NCBI GenBank assembly: GCA_045560765.1
Contig: JBJKZD010000012.1
Location: 1-64,000, forward strand
DNA length: 64,000 nucleotides
From: UBA9926 sp913064795
GTDB lineage: Bacteria > Pseudomonadota > Gammaproteobacteria > Pseudomonadales > Azotimanducaceae
Direction: 5' to 3'
A model generated the notes under the pieces. The model did no database searches and was not told the DNA's origin. It worked only from the letters and a program-made list of their open reading frames with translations. The position numbers and the translations under genes are program-made. Below, piece by piece: positions 46,368 through 54,871 of the stretch; position 1 is the stretch's first letter; the number at the start of each line of letters is the position of its first letter.

Positions 46368-48690
46368 GCTCGTGGGAGAAGATGAGCTATCAAAGGCTGC
46401 TGAGGCGCTTGGGAAGGCGCAACCCCACGAGTCAGCCTTGCAGCACGTCACCGGTGCTGCCCATTATGTTGATGATACGCCCCTGCCGAGGGATGTCCTT
46501 TATGTCGCGACAGGCCAGTCGCCCCTTGCGGCGGGTCGAATTGCCGAAATGAACCTTGCAGAAGTGAAGCGGAGTCCGGGGGTTGTCGATTGCCTCATCG
46601 CAGCAGATGTCCCGGGTTCCAATGATGTGTCGCCGGTGTATACCGGGGATTTGTTATTTGCCAATGGGCGGGTTGATTTTCATCGGCAAACGCTGATGGC
46701 TGTCGCAGCATCCAGCCAGCAGCTTGCTGAGGCGGCCGCTTCACGTTTTGAGGTCGTGATCGAACCAGAAGCGCCGCGGCTCACGGTTGATCAAGCGCTG
46801 AAGGCGGATGATTTTGTTTTACCGACTCGGGTGTTTCGGATGGGTGAGCCAAGGTCAGCCATAGCGAGCGCAGAGCACCAACTCGAAGGTCGACTGCACA
46901 TTAGGGGCCAAGAACACTTTTATCTTGAAGGTCAGGTCGCGGTGGCAGTGCCCACTGAAACCGGCGGCGTGAGGGTTACAACGTCGTCACAGCATCCCAC
47001 TGAGGTTCAAAAATTGATCGCGGATGTCCTGGCTGTTCCGATTAATGAAGTCCAGGTGACTGTCAGGCGGATGGGTGGTGCTTTTGGAGGTAAGGAAACC
47101 CAGGCGGCCCCACTGGCCTGTATCGCTGCGCTATTTGCTGTTCGCACTGGTCGTACCGTGAAATATCGAATGCCCCGCCGGGATGACATGGTACAGACCG
47201 GTAAGCGGCACGATTTTGAGGCTAACTATGTCCTTGGCTTTGATCATGCGGGCCGGCTTAAGGGTGCTGAAATCGGCCTTTCAGCGCGATGTGGCTACTC
47301 GGCAGATCTCTCGGAGGGTATTGTCGATCGGGCGATGTTCCATGCTGACAATGCTTATAGCCTAGGCGAAGCGGAGATCACGGGACGTCGTCTGAAAACA
47401 CACACTGTGTCGAACACTGCTTTTCGGGGTTTTGGCGGCCCCCAAGGTATGTTGACCATCGAGTCCGCGATGGATGAAATCGCGGACTATTTGAACGAAG
47501 ACCCCGTGGATATTCGACTAACCAACCTTTATCGTCCAGGCGCCAGTCTAACCCCCTATGGGCAGGAAGTGACTGATTTTAGATTGCGCCCGATGATGGA
47601 GCAGTTGATTGAAGACGCGCGTTATCGTGAGCGCCGCGCGGAAATCAACGCTTTCAATCAGACATCCTCCTATTTGCGCAAGGGGTTGGCCCTGACTCCG
47701 GTAAAATTCGGGGTGGCTTTTACGGCAACGCATCTGAATCAGGCGGGCGCTCTGATCCATATTTATACCGATGGTAGCGTTTACTTAAACCACGGTGGTA
47801 CTGAAATGGGTCAAGGGCTTTTCACCAAAGTACAGCAGGTGCTGGCCGGCGCTTTTGGCATTGGTCTGGAACGCATTAAAGTCACCGCCGCTGCGACCCA
47901 TCAGGTGCCGAACACCTCACCGACCGCTGCGTCATCGGGTACCGACCTGAATGCTATGGCCGTACTCGATGCGGCCAAGACCCTCAAGCAGCGCCTCAGA
48001 GACTTTCTGGTTTCCGAGGGTGCGGGCAGTGACCTTCATTTCGAAGGAAGCCAAATCACCGACGGCGTGACCGTTTGGTCTTGGGTGGATGTTATCCAGC
48101 GCGCTTATTTGAATCGGGTGTCTTTATCCGCGACAGGCTTTTATAAAACACCCGATATTTATTTTGATAAGGAGGCAGGGCGTGGCAGGCCCTTCTACTA
48201 TTATGCGTTTGGGGCCGCCTGCGCTGAGGTGATTGTCGACTCCACGACCGGAGAATACCGGGTAACCCAGGTTGATATTCTGCATGACGTAGGGCGTTCA
48301 ATTAATCCGGCAATCGATCGAGGGCAGATCGAAGGGGGTTTTGTTCAAGGCCTGGGCTGGTTGACGACTGAAGAGTTACTGTGGAATAACCGCGGCGAAT
48401 TAATGTCGAATAGCCCTTCAAACTACAAGATCCCGACCGCGTTTGATGTTCCCGAGCGCTTTAATGTCGGTCTCTATCAAAAGGAGAACCCTGAGGCGAC
48501 GGTCTATCACAGTAAAGCCGTTGGCGAGCCACCTTTGATGCTTGCTATTTCTGCTTGGTGTGCGCTGCGTGATGCTTGTCGTCAACCAGAGGGGCAGTTG
48601 CCTGGGTTGGGTGTTCCGGCGACCCCTGAGCAGGTGTATTGGGCGTTGAAGGGGGAGGCATCTAATGCTTATAGGGGAGACTTACAATGA
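46360..48690 (+). CDS. xdhB: Xanthine dehydrogenase large (molybdopterin) subunit
   Basis: Catalytic subunit of about 776 residues that binds the molybdenum cofactor. Family motifs are GQEHFYLEGQ, RMGGAFGGKE, NTAFRGFGGPQG, and VGEPPLML near the C-terminus containing the general-base glutamate. I use the ATG at 46360, overlapping the xdhA end by 8 nt; an ATG at 46345 is possible. It overlaps xdhC by 4 nt. Confidence 0.95.
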   Translation: MRKLVGEDELSKAAEALGKAQPHESALQHVTGAAHYVDDTPLPRDVLYVATGQSPLAAGRIAEMNLAEVKRSPGVVDCLIAADVPGSNDVSPVYTGDLLFANGRVDFHRQTLMAVAASSQQLAEAAASRFEVVIEPEAPRLTVDQALKADDFVLPTRVFRMGEPRSAIASAEHQLEGRLHIRGQEHFYLEGQVAVAVPTETGGVRVTTSSQHPTEVQKLIADVLAVPINEVQVTVRRMGGAFGGKETQAAPLACIAALFAVRTGRTVKYRMPRRDDMVQTGKRHDFEANYVLGFDHAGRLKGAEIGLSARCGYSADLSEGIVDRAMFHADNAYSLGEAEITGRRLKTHTVSNTAFRGFGGPQGMLTIESAMDEIADYLNEDPVDIRLTNLYRPGASLTPYGQEVTDFRLRPMMEQLIEDARYRERRAEINAFNQTSSYLRKGLALTPVKFGVAFTATHLNQAGALIHIYTDGSVYLNHGGTEMGQGLFTKVQQVLAGAFGIGLERIKVTAAATHQVPNTSPTAASSGTDLNAMAVLDAAKTLKQRLRDFLVSEGAGSDLHFEGSQITDGVTVWSWVDVIQRAYLNRVSLSATGFYKTPDIYFDKEAGRGRPFYYYAFGAACAEVIVDSTTGEYRVTQVDILHDVGRSINPAIDRGQIEGGFVQGLGWLTTEELLWNNRGELMSNSPSNYKIPTAFDVPERFNVGLYQKENPEATVYHSKAVGEPPLMLAISAWCALRDACRQPEGQLPGLGVPATPEQVYWALKGEASNAYRGDLQ

Positions 48691-49511
48691 GCGCTTGGCA
48701 AGATGCGATCGCGGCCTGTCATAGAGCGGGGGAGGGGTTTGCGGTGGTGACGCTGCTTCAAACCAAAGGGTCCACCCCCCGCAATGAAGGGACCAAAATG
48801 GTGGTGACTGCCGACGATAGTATGGACACGATCGGTGGCGGTGGGCTCGAACATCTTGTTATGCGCCGAGCACGCGAACTGTTGAATCAGGGCGTGCCGG
48901 CACAGTCCGTCGAACATTTTCCGCTTGCAGGAAAAGCCAATCAATGCTGCGGCGGGAGCGTCAGCGTCTTGATCGAGGCCTTTCCTGCGCCAACCCTGCG
49001 GGTTGCAATCTTTGGAGCCGGTCATGTGGGTAAGGCCGTTGTTAAAATTCTTGCCGATTGTGATGTTCGGATTGACTGGATTGATACCCGCACAGAGCAA
49101 TTCCCAAACGACTTACCGGCGAATACGCAATCTCATGTCTTGAGTGAGCCTGAAACCTTTGTAGAAGATTTTCCAAGCGGAGCGATGGCATTGATATTGA
49201 CCCATGATCATGCCCTCGATTATCGCCTGCTTCTCAAACTGCTGGATGAAACTGATGCCCGTCATATTGGACTGATTGGGTCATCGACAAAGAGCGCGCG
49301 GTTTCTTGATCGCTTGAAACGTGCGGGTATTCCTGATGCTGAGCATGTTCGGTGGCAGTGCCCAGCAGGTTTACCTGAGGTCAAGGGCAAGATGCCGATG
49401 GAAGTCGCAGTCAGTATCGTCGGAGAGCTTCTGAGCCTACCCAGTGCGGATTTGACAAAAAAACCGGGGGTCTCATGGAAAGCGGTTCAAGCTGCGCTGG
49501 GGAAAACATGA
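48687..49511 (+). CDS. xdhC: Xanthine dehydrogenase accessory protein XdhC
   Basis: Molybdenum-cofactor chaperone of 274 residues that binds the cofactor, supports its sulfuration and delivers it to XdhB. It carries LLQTKGSTPRNEGTKMVV, IGGGGLEH and CCGGSVSVLIE in the N-terminal half. A Rossmann-like half begins VAIFGAGHVGKAVV, with LTHDHALDY and GLIGSSTKSARF. It overlaps xdhB and uraD by 4 nt each. Confidence 0.94.
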   Translation: MSAWQDAIAACHRAGEGFAVVTLLQTKGSTPRNEGTKMVVTADDSMDTIGGGGLEHLVMRRARELLNQGVPAQSVEHFPLAGKANQCCGGSVSVLIEAFPAPTLRVAIFGAGHVGKAVVKILADCDVRIDWIDTRTEQFPNDLPANTQSHVLSEPETFVEDFPSGAMALILTHDHALDYRLLLKLLDETDARHIGLIGSSTKSARFLDRLKRAGIPDAEHVRWQCPAGLPEVKGKMPMEVAVSIVGELLSLPSADLTKKPGVSWKAVQAALGKT

Positions 49512-50014
49512 ACCAGAGCGTCTCGCTATCCCATTTTAATGGTCTGCAGGAGGACGATGCCCTGGCAACCCTCGAGGCTGTTTGTTCCTCCAAAAAGTGG
49601 GTGGCTGCAATGCTCGAGTTAAAGCCTTTCGAGGACCGAGATCATCTGCTGCGGGCTGGGCATTCGAGTTGGGAAGCTCTGGGTGAGCCGGACTGGCTGG
49701 AGGCGTTTGCAGGCCACCCACAAATTGGTGATTTGACAGTGCTCCGTGATCGTTTTCAAAGTGTAGCTGTGAAAGAGCAAGGGCAGGTTGCAGAGGCCTC
49801 AGACGCGACACTCTCTGAACTGGCCGAGTTAAATCAAGCTTATCTGCAGCGATTTGGGTTTATCTTTATCATTTCTGCGAAGGGGCTCAGTGCGGAAACA
49901 ATGCTGGAGCAATTGCGGATCAGCGTAACAGAATCTCAAGATGCTGAACTATTGAGGGCATCGGAGCAGCAAGGGAAAATTATTCAAAGCCGTCTTATGA
50001 CGTGGGCACCCTAG
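49508..50014 (+). CDS. uraD: OHCU decarboxylase
   Basis: Decarboxylates 2-oxo-4-hydroxy-4-carboxy-5-ureidoimidazoline to S-allantoin, the third step of urate breakdown. It has 168 residues. The catalytic histidine is H70 in AGHPQIGD, and the C-terminal FGFIFIISAKGLSAETM is the other family block. The ATG at 49508 overlaps the xdhC stop. It works directly after UraH, whose gene follows. Confidence 0.93.
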   Translation: MNQSVSLSHFNGLQEDDALATLEAVCSSKKWVAAMLELKPFEDRDHLLRAGHSSWEALGEPDWLEAFAGHPQIGDLTVLRDRFQSVAVKEQGQVAEASDATLSELAELNQAYLQRFGFIFIISAKGLSAETMLEQLRISVTESQDAELLRASEQQGKIIQSRLMTWAP

Positions 50015-50197
50015 AAGTCGTGAAGGACCGCGTTTTAGCCAGGTGTGGAGCCGACTGTGCATCGATCCCGCGGATGAAGAATGGATGGGGGCGGGTGGCG
50101 GAGCGTCGTGTTCGGTGCTGCGCGCTTATGTCATTTGAGTGATGCAAACATTAAAAGCGGGAACAGGTCAGGGGCACGAGCCCTAGGGGATGTTGAG

Positions 50198-50518
50198 ATG
50201 ATTACAACACATATACTAGATCTTGAATCGGGCGCACCAGCAGCAGGCGTGGCCGTTGTTCTGACCGGGCCTGAAGCGCTCCAGATGAAGGCGGTGACCG
50301 ACGAGGATGGCCGAGTGACCGCATGGGATGCACCGTTTGATTTATATCCAGGCAGTTACCAGATGGAGTTTTTGGTTGGGGCCTATTTTGCTCGGCGGGG
50401 CGCCCCCACCTTTTTCGAAAGCATTCCGGTCCGATTTGTGGTGGAGGACATCCATCGAGCCTTCCACGTGCCTTTGCTATTGAGTCCATTTGGCTATTCA
50501 ACCTACCGAGGTAGCTAG
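50198..50518 (+). CDS. uraH: 5-hydroxyisourate hydrolase (transthyretin-like)
   Basis: Hydrolyses 5-hydroxyisourate to OHCU. It has 106 residues, the usual size for a cytoplasmic transthyretin-like HIUase. It opens MITTHILDLESGAPAAGV, with the active-site histidine H5, and ends in the signature YSTYRGS. I chose the ATG at 50198, preceded by AGGGGA; longer frames upstream have no homology. It is followed within 3 nt by guaD. A gap of about 180 nt separates it from uraD and may hold a further promoter. Confidence 0.94.
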   Translation: MITTHILDLESGAPAAGVAVVLTGPEALQMKAVTDEDGRVTAWDAPFDLYPGSYQMEFLVGAYFARRGAPTFFESIPVRFVVEDIHRAFHVPLLLSPFGYSTYRGS

Positions 50519-50521
50519 AAG

Positions 50522-51808
50522 ATGCGTGCAATCCGCTCCCGGGCAATCCATTGGCCTTCTTCCAACGATCAGGAGCCCGAGTATTTTGATGATGCTGTGC
50601 TCATAACGGAAAACGGGCTGATTCGGGATTTTGGACCTGCTGCAAGGTTTGAAGCCGAAGGATTTGATTTGAGCTGTTGCGAACACCATCCGAGTTGGTT
50701 GATGCTCCCAGGATGGATTGACGCGCATTTACACTTCCCCCAGGTTGATGTTTTGGCCTCCTACGGGACGCAGCTGCTCGAATGGCTTGAGCAGTACACT
50801 TTTCCTGCAGAAGCGCGGTACAGAGATCCAGAGTTTGCAAGGGTGGCCGCGGCGTCCTTTTTGGAGCTGTTGCTCCGCCACGGCACAACGTCTGCTTTTG
50901 CATTTTGTAGCAGCCACAAAGCCTCGGCGACTGCGCTATTCGAAGCGGCTTCAGCCCGCCAGATGAGATTGGTCGCGGGCAAGGTGCTGATGGACCAAAA
51001 TGCACCGGACACCTTGTTAGACACGCCCGAGACAGGTGCCGAGGATAGCGCTGCGCTGATTCGGCAGTGGCACGGTCAGGGGCGCCTCGGTTATGCGCTA
51101 ACGCCCAGGTTTTCGGGAACCTCATCAACCCTCCAGTTGGCCAAAACCGGAGAGCTCGCGCGTCAATTCCCTGAGGTCTGGATTCAATCACACTTGTCTG
51201 AAAATCTGGCGGAAATTCAATGGATACAATCGGTTCACCCGCAATATCAAGATTACCTAGAGAGCTATGAGGCTCATGGCCTGGTCGGCACTCGATCGCT
51301 CTATGGCCATTGCATCCATTTGTCGGACTCAGAGATTTCACGGATGGCGAGTCAAGGTGGAGTGGCCGTTTTTTGCCCCTCTTCAAACTTGTTTCTAGGC
51401 AGCGGCTTGATGCCGTTTGAACGGCTCAAGGCGGCTGGGATTTCTCTCGCGCTTGGTTCTGATATTGGGGGCGGCACCAGCATCAGTTTGCTGAAAACAT
51501 TGGCCGACGCCTACAAAGTGTGTCAGTTGCAAGGCTATACCTTTGATGCGTATGAGGGATTTTTTATCTTGACCAAGGGCAATGCTTTGGCAACGCAGCA
51601 GGACCGTTTTATCGGCGACTTTAGGATTGGGCGTGAAGCCGACTGGGTGCTCATGGATCCCTCTCGGGTGCCCCTGATTGAGCGCAGGGTTTCAAGTGCC
51701 CGCTCGATCAAGGAGGAACTGTTTGTCTATATGATACTGGGAGACGAGCAATTGGTGGCGGAGACCACCGTTTTCGGTCAGGCCTTCCAATTTGATGGGA
51801 GCCCCTGA
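50522..51808 (+). CDS. guaD: Guanine deaminase
   Basis: Converts guanine to xanthine. It has 428 residues of the amidohydrolase superfamily. Zinc ligands lie in PGWIDAHLHFPQ (H69, H71), with further histidines in SHLSEN and YGHCIHL, and LGSDIGGGTSISLL carries the catalytic aspartate. VFCPSSNLFLGSGL is also typical of guanine deaminase. It shares TGATG with puuD. Confidence 0.93.
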   Translation: MRAIRSRAIHWPSSNDQEPEYFDDAVLITENGLIRDFGPAARFEAEGFDLSCCEHHPSWLMLPGWIDAHLHFPQVDVLASYGTQLLEWLEQYTFPAEARYRDPEFARVAAASFLELLLRHGTTSAFAFCSSHKASATALFEAASARQMRLVAGKVLMDQNAPDTLLDTPETGAEDSAALIRQWHGQGRLGYALTPRFSGTSSTLQLAKTGELARQFPEVWIQSHLSENLAEIQWIQSVHPQYQDYLESYEAHGLVGTRSLYGHCIHLSDSEISRMASQGGVAVFCPSSNLFLGSGLMPFERLKAAGISLALGSDIGGGTSISLLKTLADAYKVCQLQGYTFDAYEGFFILTKGNALATQQDRFIGDFRIGREADWVLMDPSRVPLIERRVSSARSIKEELFVYMILGDEQLVAETTVFGQAFQFDGSP

Positions 51809-53025
51809 TGGATCCGTATTGGCTCGAGTGGTTTGAAGTTTTGTTTCGCTGGTTGCACCTTCTGGTCGGGGTTGCTTGGATTGGTTCCTCCCTGCACTTT
51901 GTCCGCGTCGATCGTGGTCTGGAGCCCGACGAGGGGGATCCCTCTGTCCAAGGTCGGTTTTGGGCGATTCATGGCGGTGGTGTCTATCAGTTTACGAAAT
52001 TTAATTTGGCGCCTAAAGATTGGCCGACAAATCTGCATTGGTCGAAATGGGAGGCCTATACGACTTGGATGACAGGGATCACCCTTTTGGTGCTGATCTA
52101 CTATGTTCGAGCCGATGTCTATTTGATGGCTGCGGGCAAGCCCCTGGTCACCTCTGGCCAAGCCATTGCCGTGAGCCTTGTGCTGATCATCGGCGGCGTT
52201 GGAATTTATGAAGCACTTATTCGTAGTAGGCTCGCCGTCCATACTCGATCTTTTGCTGTCTTGGTGGCAACGTTGATCCTAGGACTTTGTTGGTTAGCAG
52301 ATTATTTTCTTGCCAGCCGGGCGGCCTTTATTCATGTAGGTGTGGTTTTGGGCAGCATCATGGTGGGCAACGTCTTTTTCGGTATTATTCCCGCCCAAAA
52401 AGCGTTCGTGGCAGCTGTCCAGCAGGGTCAAGCGCCTGATCAAGCGATTACTCAGTTGGCGCGCCAACGGTCGTTTTTCAACAACTATCTGACCTTGCCC
52501 GTTCTCCTATGCATGATCAGTTTGCATTTTTCCACGCTGTATCAAAATGCTTGGGGTTTCTTGGGGCTATTTACGCTCATGCTAGCGGGTGCGATTGCGC
52601 GACACTTTTTTAATCTCAGACATCTGAATATTGTGCAGTGGCGATACTTGGTGGTACCAGGGCTTATGGCGCTGATTGTGATGCTACTTTTTCGGCCACC
52701 CGAGCCGATGGAGCAACCCAGCACTCATCTCGACGGCAATCCAGCCGCGGAGTCTGTAGAGCGGATTCAGGTGGCGCGTTCGGAAGCCGAGATTGATCAG
52801 TTGGTGTTAACTCACTGCGGCAACTGCCACGCAACCCCGCCATCCCATCCTGGATTCTCGGCACCTCCAGGCGGTTTGCTGTTTGAGAATCATCAAGATC
52901 TCTTGGCCCAGCGGGCTCGTGCCGCCTCAGCCATCGGATCAGGCTATATGCCCCTCGGTAACAGCACAGGATTTGAAGCCGCAGATCGGAGAGATTTGAT
53001 GGAATTTTTGATTGGGTCCCAATAA
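51808..53025 (+). CDS. puuD: Membrane urate oxidase PuuD with C-terminal cytochrome c
   Basis: Oxidises urate to 5-hydroxyisourate in the inner membrane. It has 405 residues. About eight hydrophobic segments cover residues 10-295, with VGVAWIGSSLHF near the start. They are followed by a periplasmic-looking domain with a haem c site, CGNCH at 337-341, and a distal methionine in YMPLG. This PuuD type passes electrons to a cytochrome c rather than making hydrogen peroxide. It overlaps guaD by one base and completes the xanthine-to-allantoin set with uraH and uraD. Confidence 0.93.
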   Translation: MDPYWLEWFEVLFRWLHLLVGVAWIGSSLHFVRVDRGLEPDEGDPSVQGRFWAIHGGGVYQFTKFNLAPKDWPTNLHWSKWEAYTTWMTGITLLVLIYYVRADVYLMAAGKPLVTSGQAIAVSLVLIIGGVGIYEALIRSRLAVHTRSFAVLVATLILGLCWLADYFLASRAAFIHVGVVLGSIMVGNVFFGIIPAQKAFVAAVQQGQAPDQAITQLARQRSFFNNYLTLPVLLCMISLHFSTLYQNAWGFLGLFTLMLAGAIARHFFNLRHLNIVQWRYLVVPGLMALIVMLLFRPPEPMEQPSTHLDGNPAAESVERIQVARSEAEIDQLVLTHCGNCHATPPSHPGFSAPPGGLLFENHQDLLAQRARAASAIGSGYMPLGNSTGFEAADRRDLMEFLIGSQ

Positions 53026-53083
53026 GTCCGGGGAGCCCCTGACTGAAGTTCTAACCTCCAGCGTCGCAACTGGCGCTCTACAT

Positions 53084-53737
53084 TCAGATGAGCTGACCTG
53101 TTGCGACTCGCGTTTCATAATCCTCGATGGTGATGAGTCCTAGAGACGCTGCTTCGGCGCGTTCTTTCTCTGTTAAGACGTCTTGCATCAGGTCAATGCG
53201 CTTCCAGAGTGCGAGATGAAACCGTCCAGCATCGTCTGGAACATAGGGTGATTGCTCGATCGGCTGCATTTGATGAACATAGCGCGGGCAGTTGATCCAG
53301 GCGTGTTCGATGATGACCTCGACCACAAGGTTTGCGCCGGGGTAGCTCGCGAGTAAGGGACCCTCCCTGTGACATCGGGCGTCGCCACGCAATCGAACCC
53401 GTTTCGGGGTCTCAAAATCAACAAATAGAAGCCCAACCTTGCCGAGGGCTTCGATGTTGCCCATCGAAAGGTACATGCCATTACCATCATAGTTGGGAAA
53501 AATAAGCGTGTTGGCATCGAGGACTCGGACAAAGCCCTGAGCCCCGCCTTTATAGGAACAACTGGGGAATCCAGCCTCATCAATGGTCGACAGGAAAAAC
53601 ATGTTCCGACTGTGAATAAAATCAATTTGCTCCTCAGACAATTGCTCGGCTACAGCGGCTTCAACGATTCTGTTGGCTAGGTCTGTTGAGCCAAATTCCG
53701 TTTGCATTTGACGGTGAGATTGTGTGAAGAAAGTCAT
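53084..53737 (-). CDS. Pyridoxamine 5'-phosphate oxidase-like flavoprotein
   Basis: Protein of 217 residues of the split-barrel FMN-binding PNPOx-like family. SRNMFFLSTIDEAGFPSCSYKGG lies at about 43-65, with LIFPNYDGNGMYLSMGN and KVGLLFVDFETPKRVRLRG later. It is probably an FMN or F420-type reductase or a related redox protein rather than true PdxH. It is on the opposite strand to puuD, convergent, and its role in the purine locus is not known. Confidence 0.8.
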   Translation of the reverse strand: MTFFTQSHRQMQTEFGSTDLANRIVEAAVAEQLSEEQIDFIHSRNMFFLSTIDEAGFPSCSYKGGAQGFVRVLDANTLIFPNYDGNGMYLSMGNIEALGKVGLLFVDFETPKRVRLRGDARCHREGPLLASYPGANLVVEVIIEHAWINCPRYVHQMQPIEQSPYVPDDAGRFHLALWKRIDLMQDVLTEKERAEAASLGLITIEDYETRVATGQLI

Positions 53738-53844
53738 TCGGGAACCCTTGCATTGAGAATCTAAACTTTACTCAAGCCAAGTGATAAGGCAACTGTTGCG
53801 AGATAGCGCGGGGTAAGGATTGGTCTTGGCCCGTCCATCTGCCC

Positions 53845-53910
53845 AAGCCTTTCATTGCAAAAGCCTTTCATTGCAAAAGCCTTGATTTGCAAAAACCGTG
53901 ATTGGTACAA
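53845..53910 (+). repeat. 16-nt tandem repeat, about 4 units
   Basis: Two identical units AAGCCTTTCATTGCAA, then AAGCCTTGATTTGCAA and a diverged fourth. Confidence 0.75.
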
Positions 53911-53947
53911 ATCTTCAGAGTCCCAAAAGCGCTCGCTGCTAAAATCT

Positions 53948-54063
53948 TTAGCCTTCGTAACCATTAGCTTTCGAGACCACTAGCTTTCGAAACTATTAGC
54001 GGTCATAACCGATAGTGACCCATATCCATAGCCTCTCAAAGGGTTAGCCCTCAAACCGATGGC
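53948..54063 (+). repeat. Degenerate 16-nt tandem repeat, about 7 units
   Basis: TTAGCCTTCGTAACCA, TTAGCTTTCGAGACCA, CTAGCTTTCGAAACTA and four more diverged units at a 15-17 nt spacing. Confidence 0.65.
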
Positions 54064-54227
54064 GAGTGAATTTTCTGAGGCCGTCACCTCACAGGCCGGC
54101 GTTGGGCGCGGCTGTTTTAACTGCAAAGATTTTTAACCCCGCTCTGCTATAACGCCGCTTGTCTTTAAAGCATTGGGGCGCTCTAAAAGTGGATTACTGG
54201 CCTGAGGCCAGATTTCGGGGCGCTCGG

Positions 54228-54782
54228 TTAATCTTGAAATAAGATGTCCGCCATGTCGGGTTTTCCGAATCGAATTTCTTCCTCGGTGAGGCCATTGATT
54301 TCATGCGGAAACACCAACCATTGATCTGTCTCGTGCACGAAATAGTCTGGAACCAGCGTGGTCTGATTCTTATTTGGTTTGTACCAAGGACAAGCGACCC
54401 TGATCGTGTCCGGCAGGTTTCGTCGAGACTTCTCTTTGAGTTCTTTGAGGACCGCGGCGACGCTACGTCCCGAGTCGAAGACATCATCCACGATGAGAAG
54501 GTGGTCGTTGTGATTGGCTCGATCAACAATGTATTGCAGCCCGTGTACTCTCACCTCTTTGCTTTGCTGATCGATGCCGTAATAAGAGCTCGTCCGAATC
54601 GCAATGTGATCACTCTCTAAGCCTTTGTATTCAAGATATTCTTGCACGGCAATGCCAACGGGCGCCCCGCCCCGCCAAACCCCTACGATGAAATTGGGTC
54701 GAAACCCGCTCGAAAATATCTGCTCAGCGAGCTTGAAGGAATCCCGAAGAAGGTCTGCAGCGGTAATGTAATGTTTGTCCAT
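54228..54782 (-). CDS. Purine phosphoribosyltransferase (hypoxanthine/xanthine type)
   Basis: Type I phosphoribosyltransferase of about 184 residues. The PRPP-binding motif is LLIVDDVFDSGRSV at about 94-107, and the N-terminal block is FIVGVWRGGAPVG. Such enzymes make IMP, XMP or GMP from the free base and PRPP, which is salvage rather than breakdown. The ATG at 54782 is preferred; an upstream in-frame TTG at 54794 is possible. It is divergent from the purine permease genes, which fits a role in base salvage. Which base it prefers cannot be read from the sequence. Confidence 0.82.
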   Translation of the reverse strand: MDKHYITAADLLRDSFKLAEQIFSSGFRPNFIVGVWRGGAPVGIAVQEYLEYKGLESDHIAIRTSSYYGIDQQSKEVRVHGLQYIVDRANHNDHLLIVDDVFDSGRSVAAVLKELKEKSRRNLPDTIRVACPWYKPNKNQTTLVPDYFVHETDQWLVFPHEINGLTEEEIRFGKPDMADILFQD

Positions 54783-54871
54783 AAGGGCTCTCAAATTCCT
54801 AAGTTGATCGATTAGGTCGCGCGGTGAAACACTGATATCTTAACGTTGAATTCGTCCGATAGAGATTTGCC

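Larger units (their letters stand above)
53738..54227. other. Intergenic region with two 16-nt tandem arrays
   Basis: No gene is supported. It contains arrays at 53845-53910 and 53948-54063, and near the phosphoribosyltransferase end a perfect hairpin CTGGCC-TGA-GGCCAG (54197-54211) that may be a weak terminator, flanked by two GGGGCGCTC copies. Confidence 0.55.
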
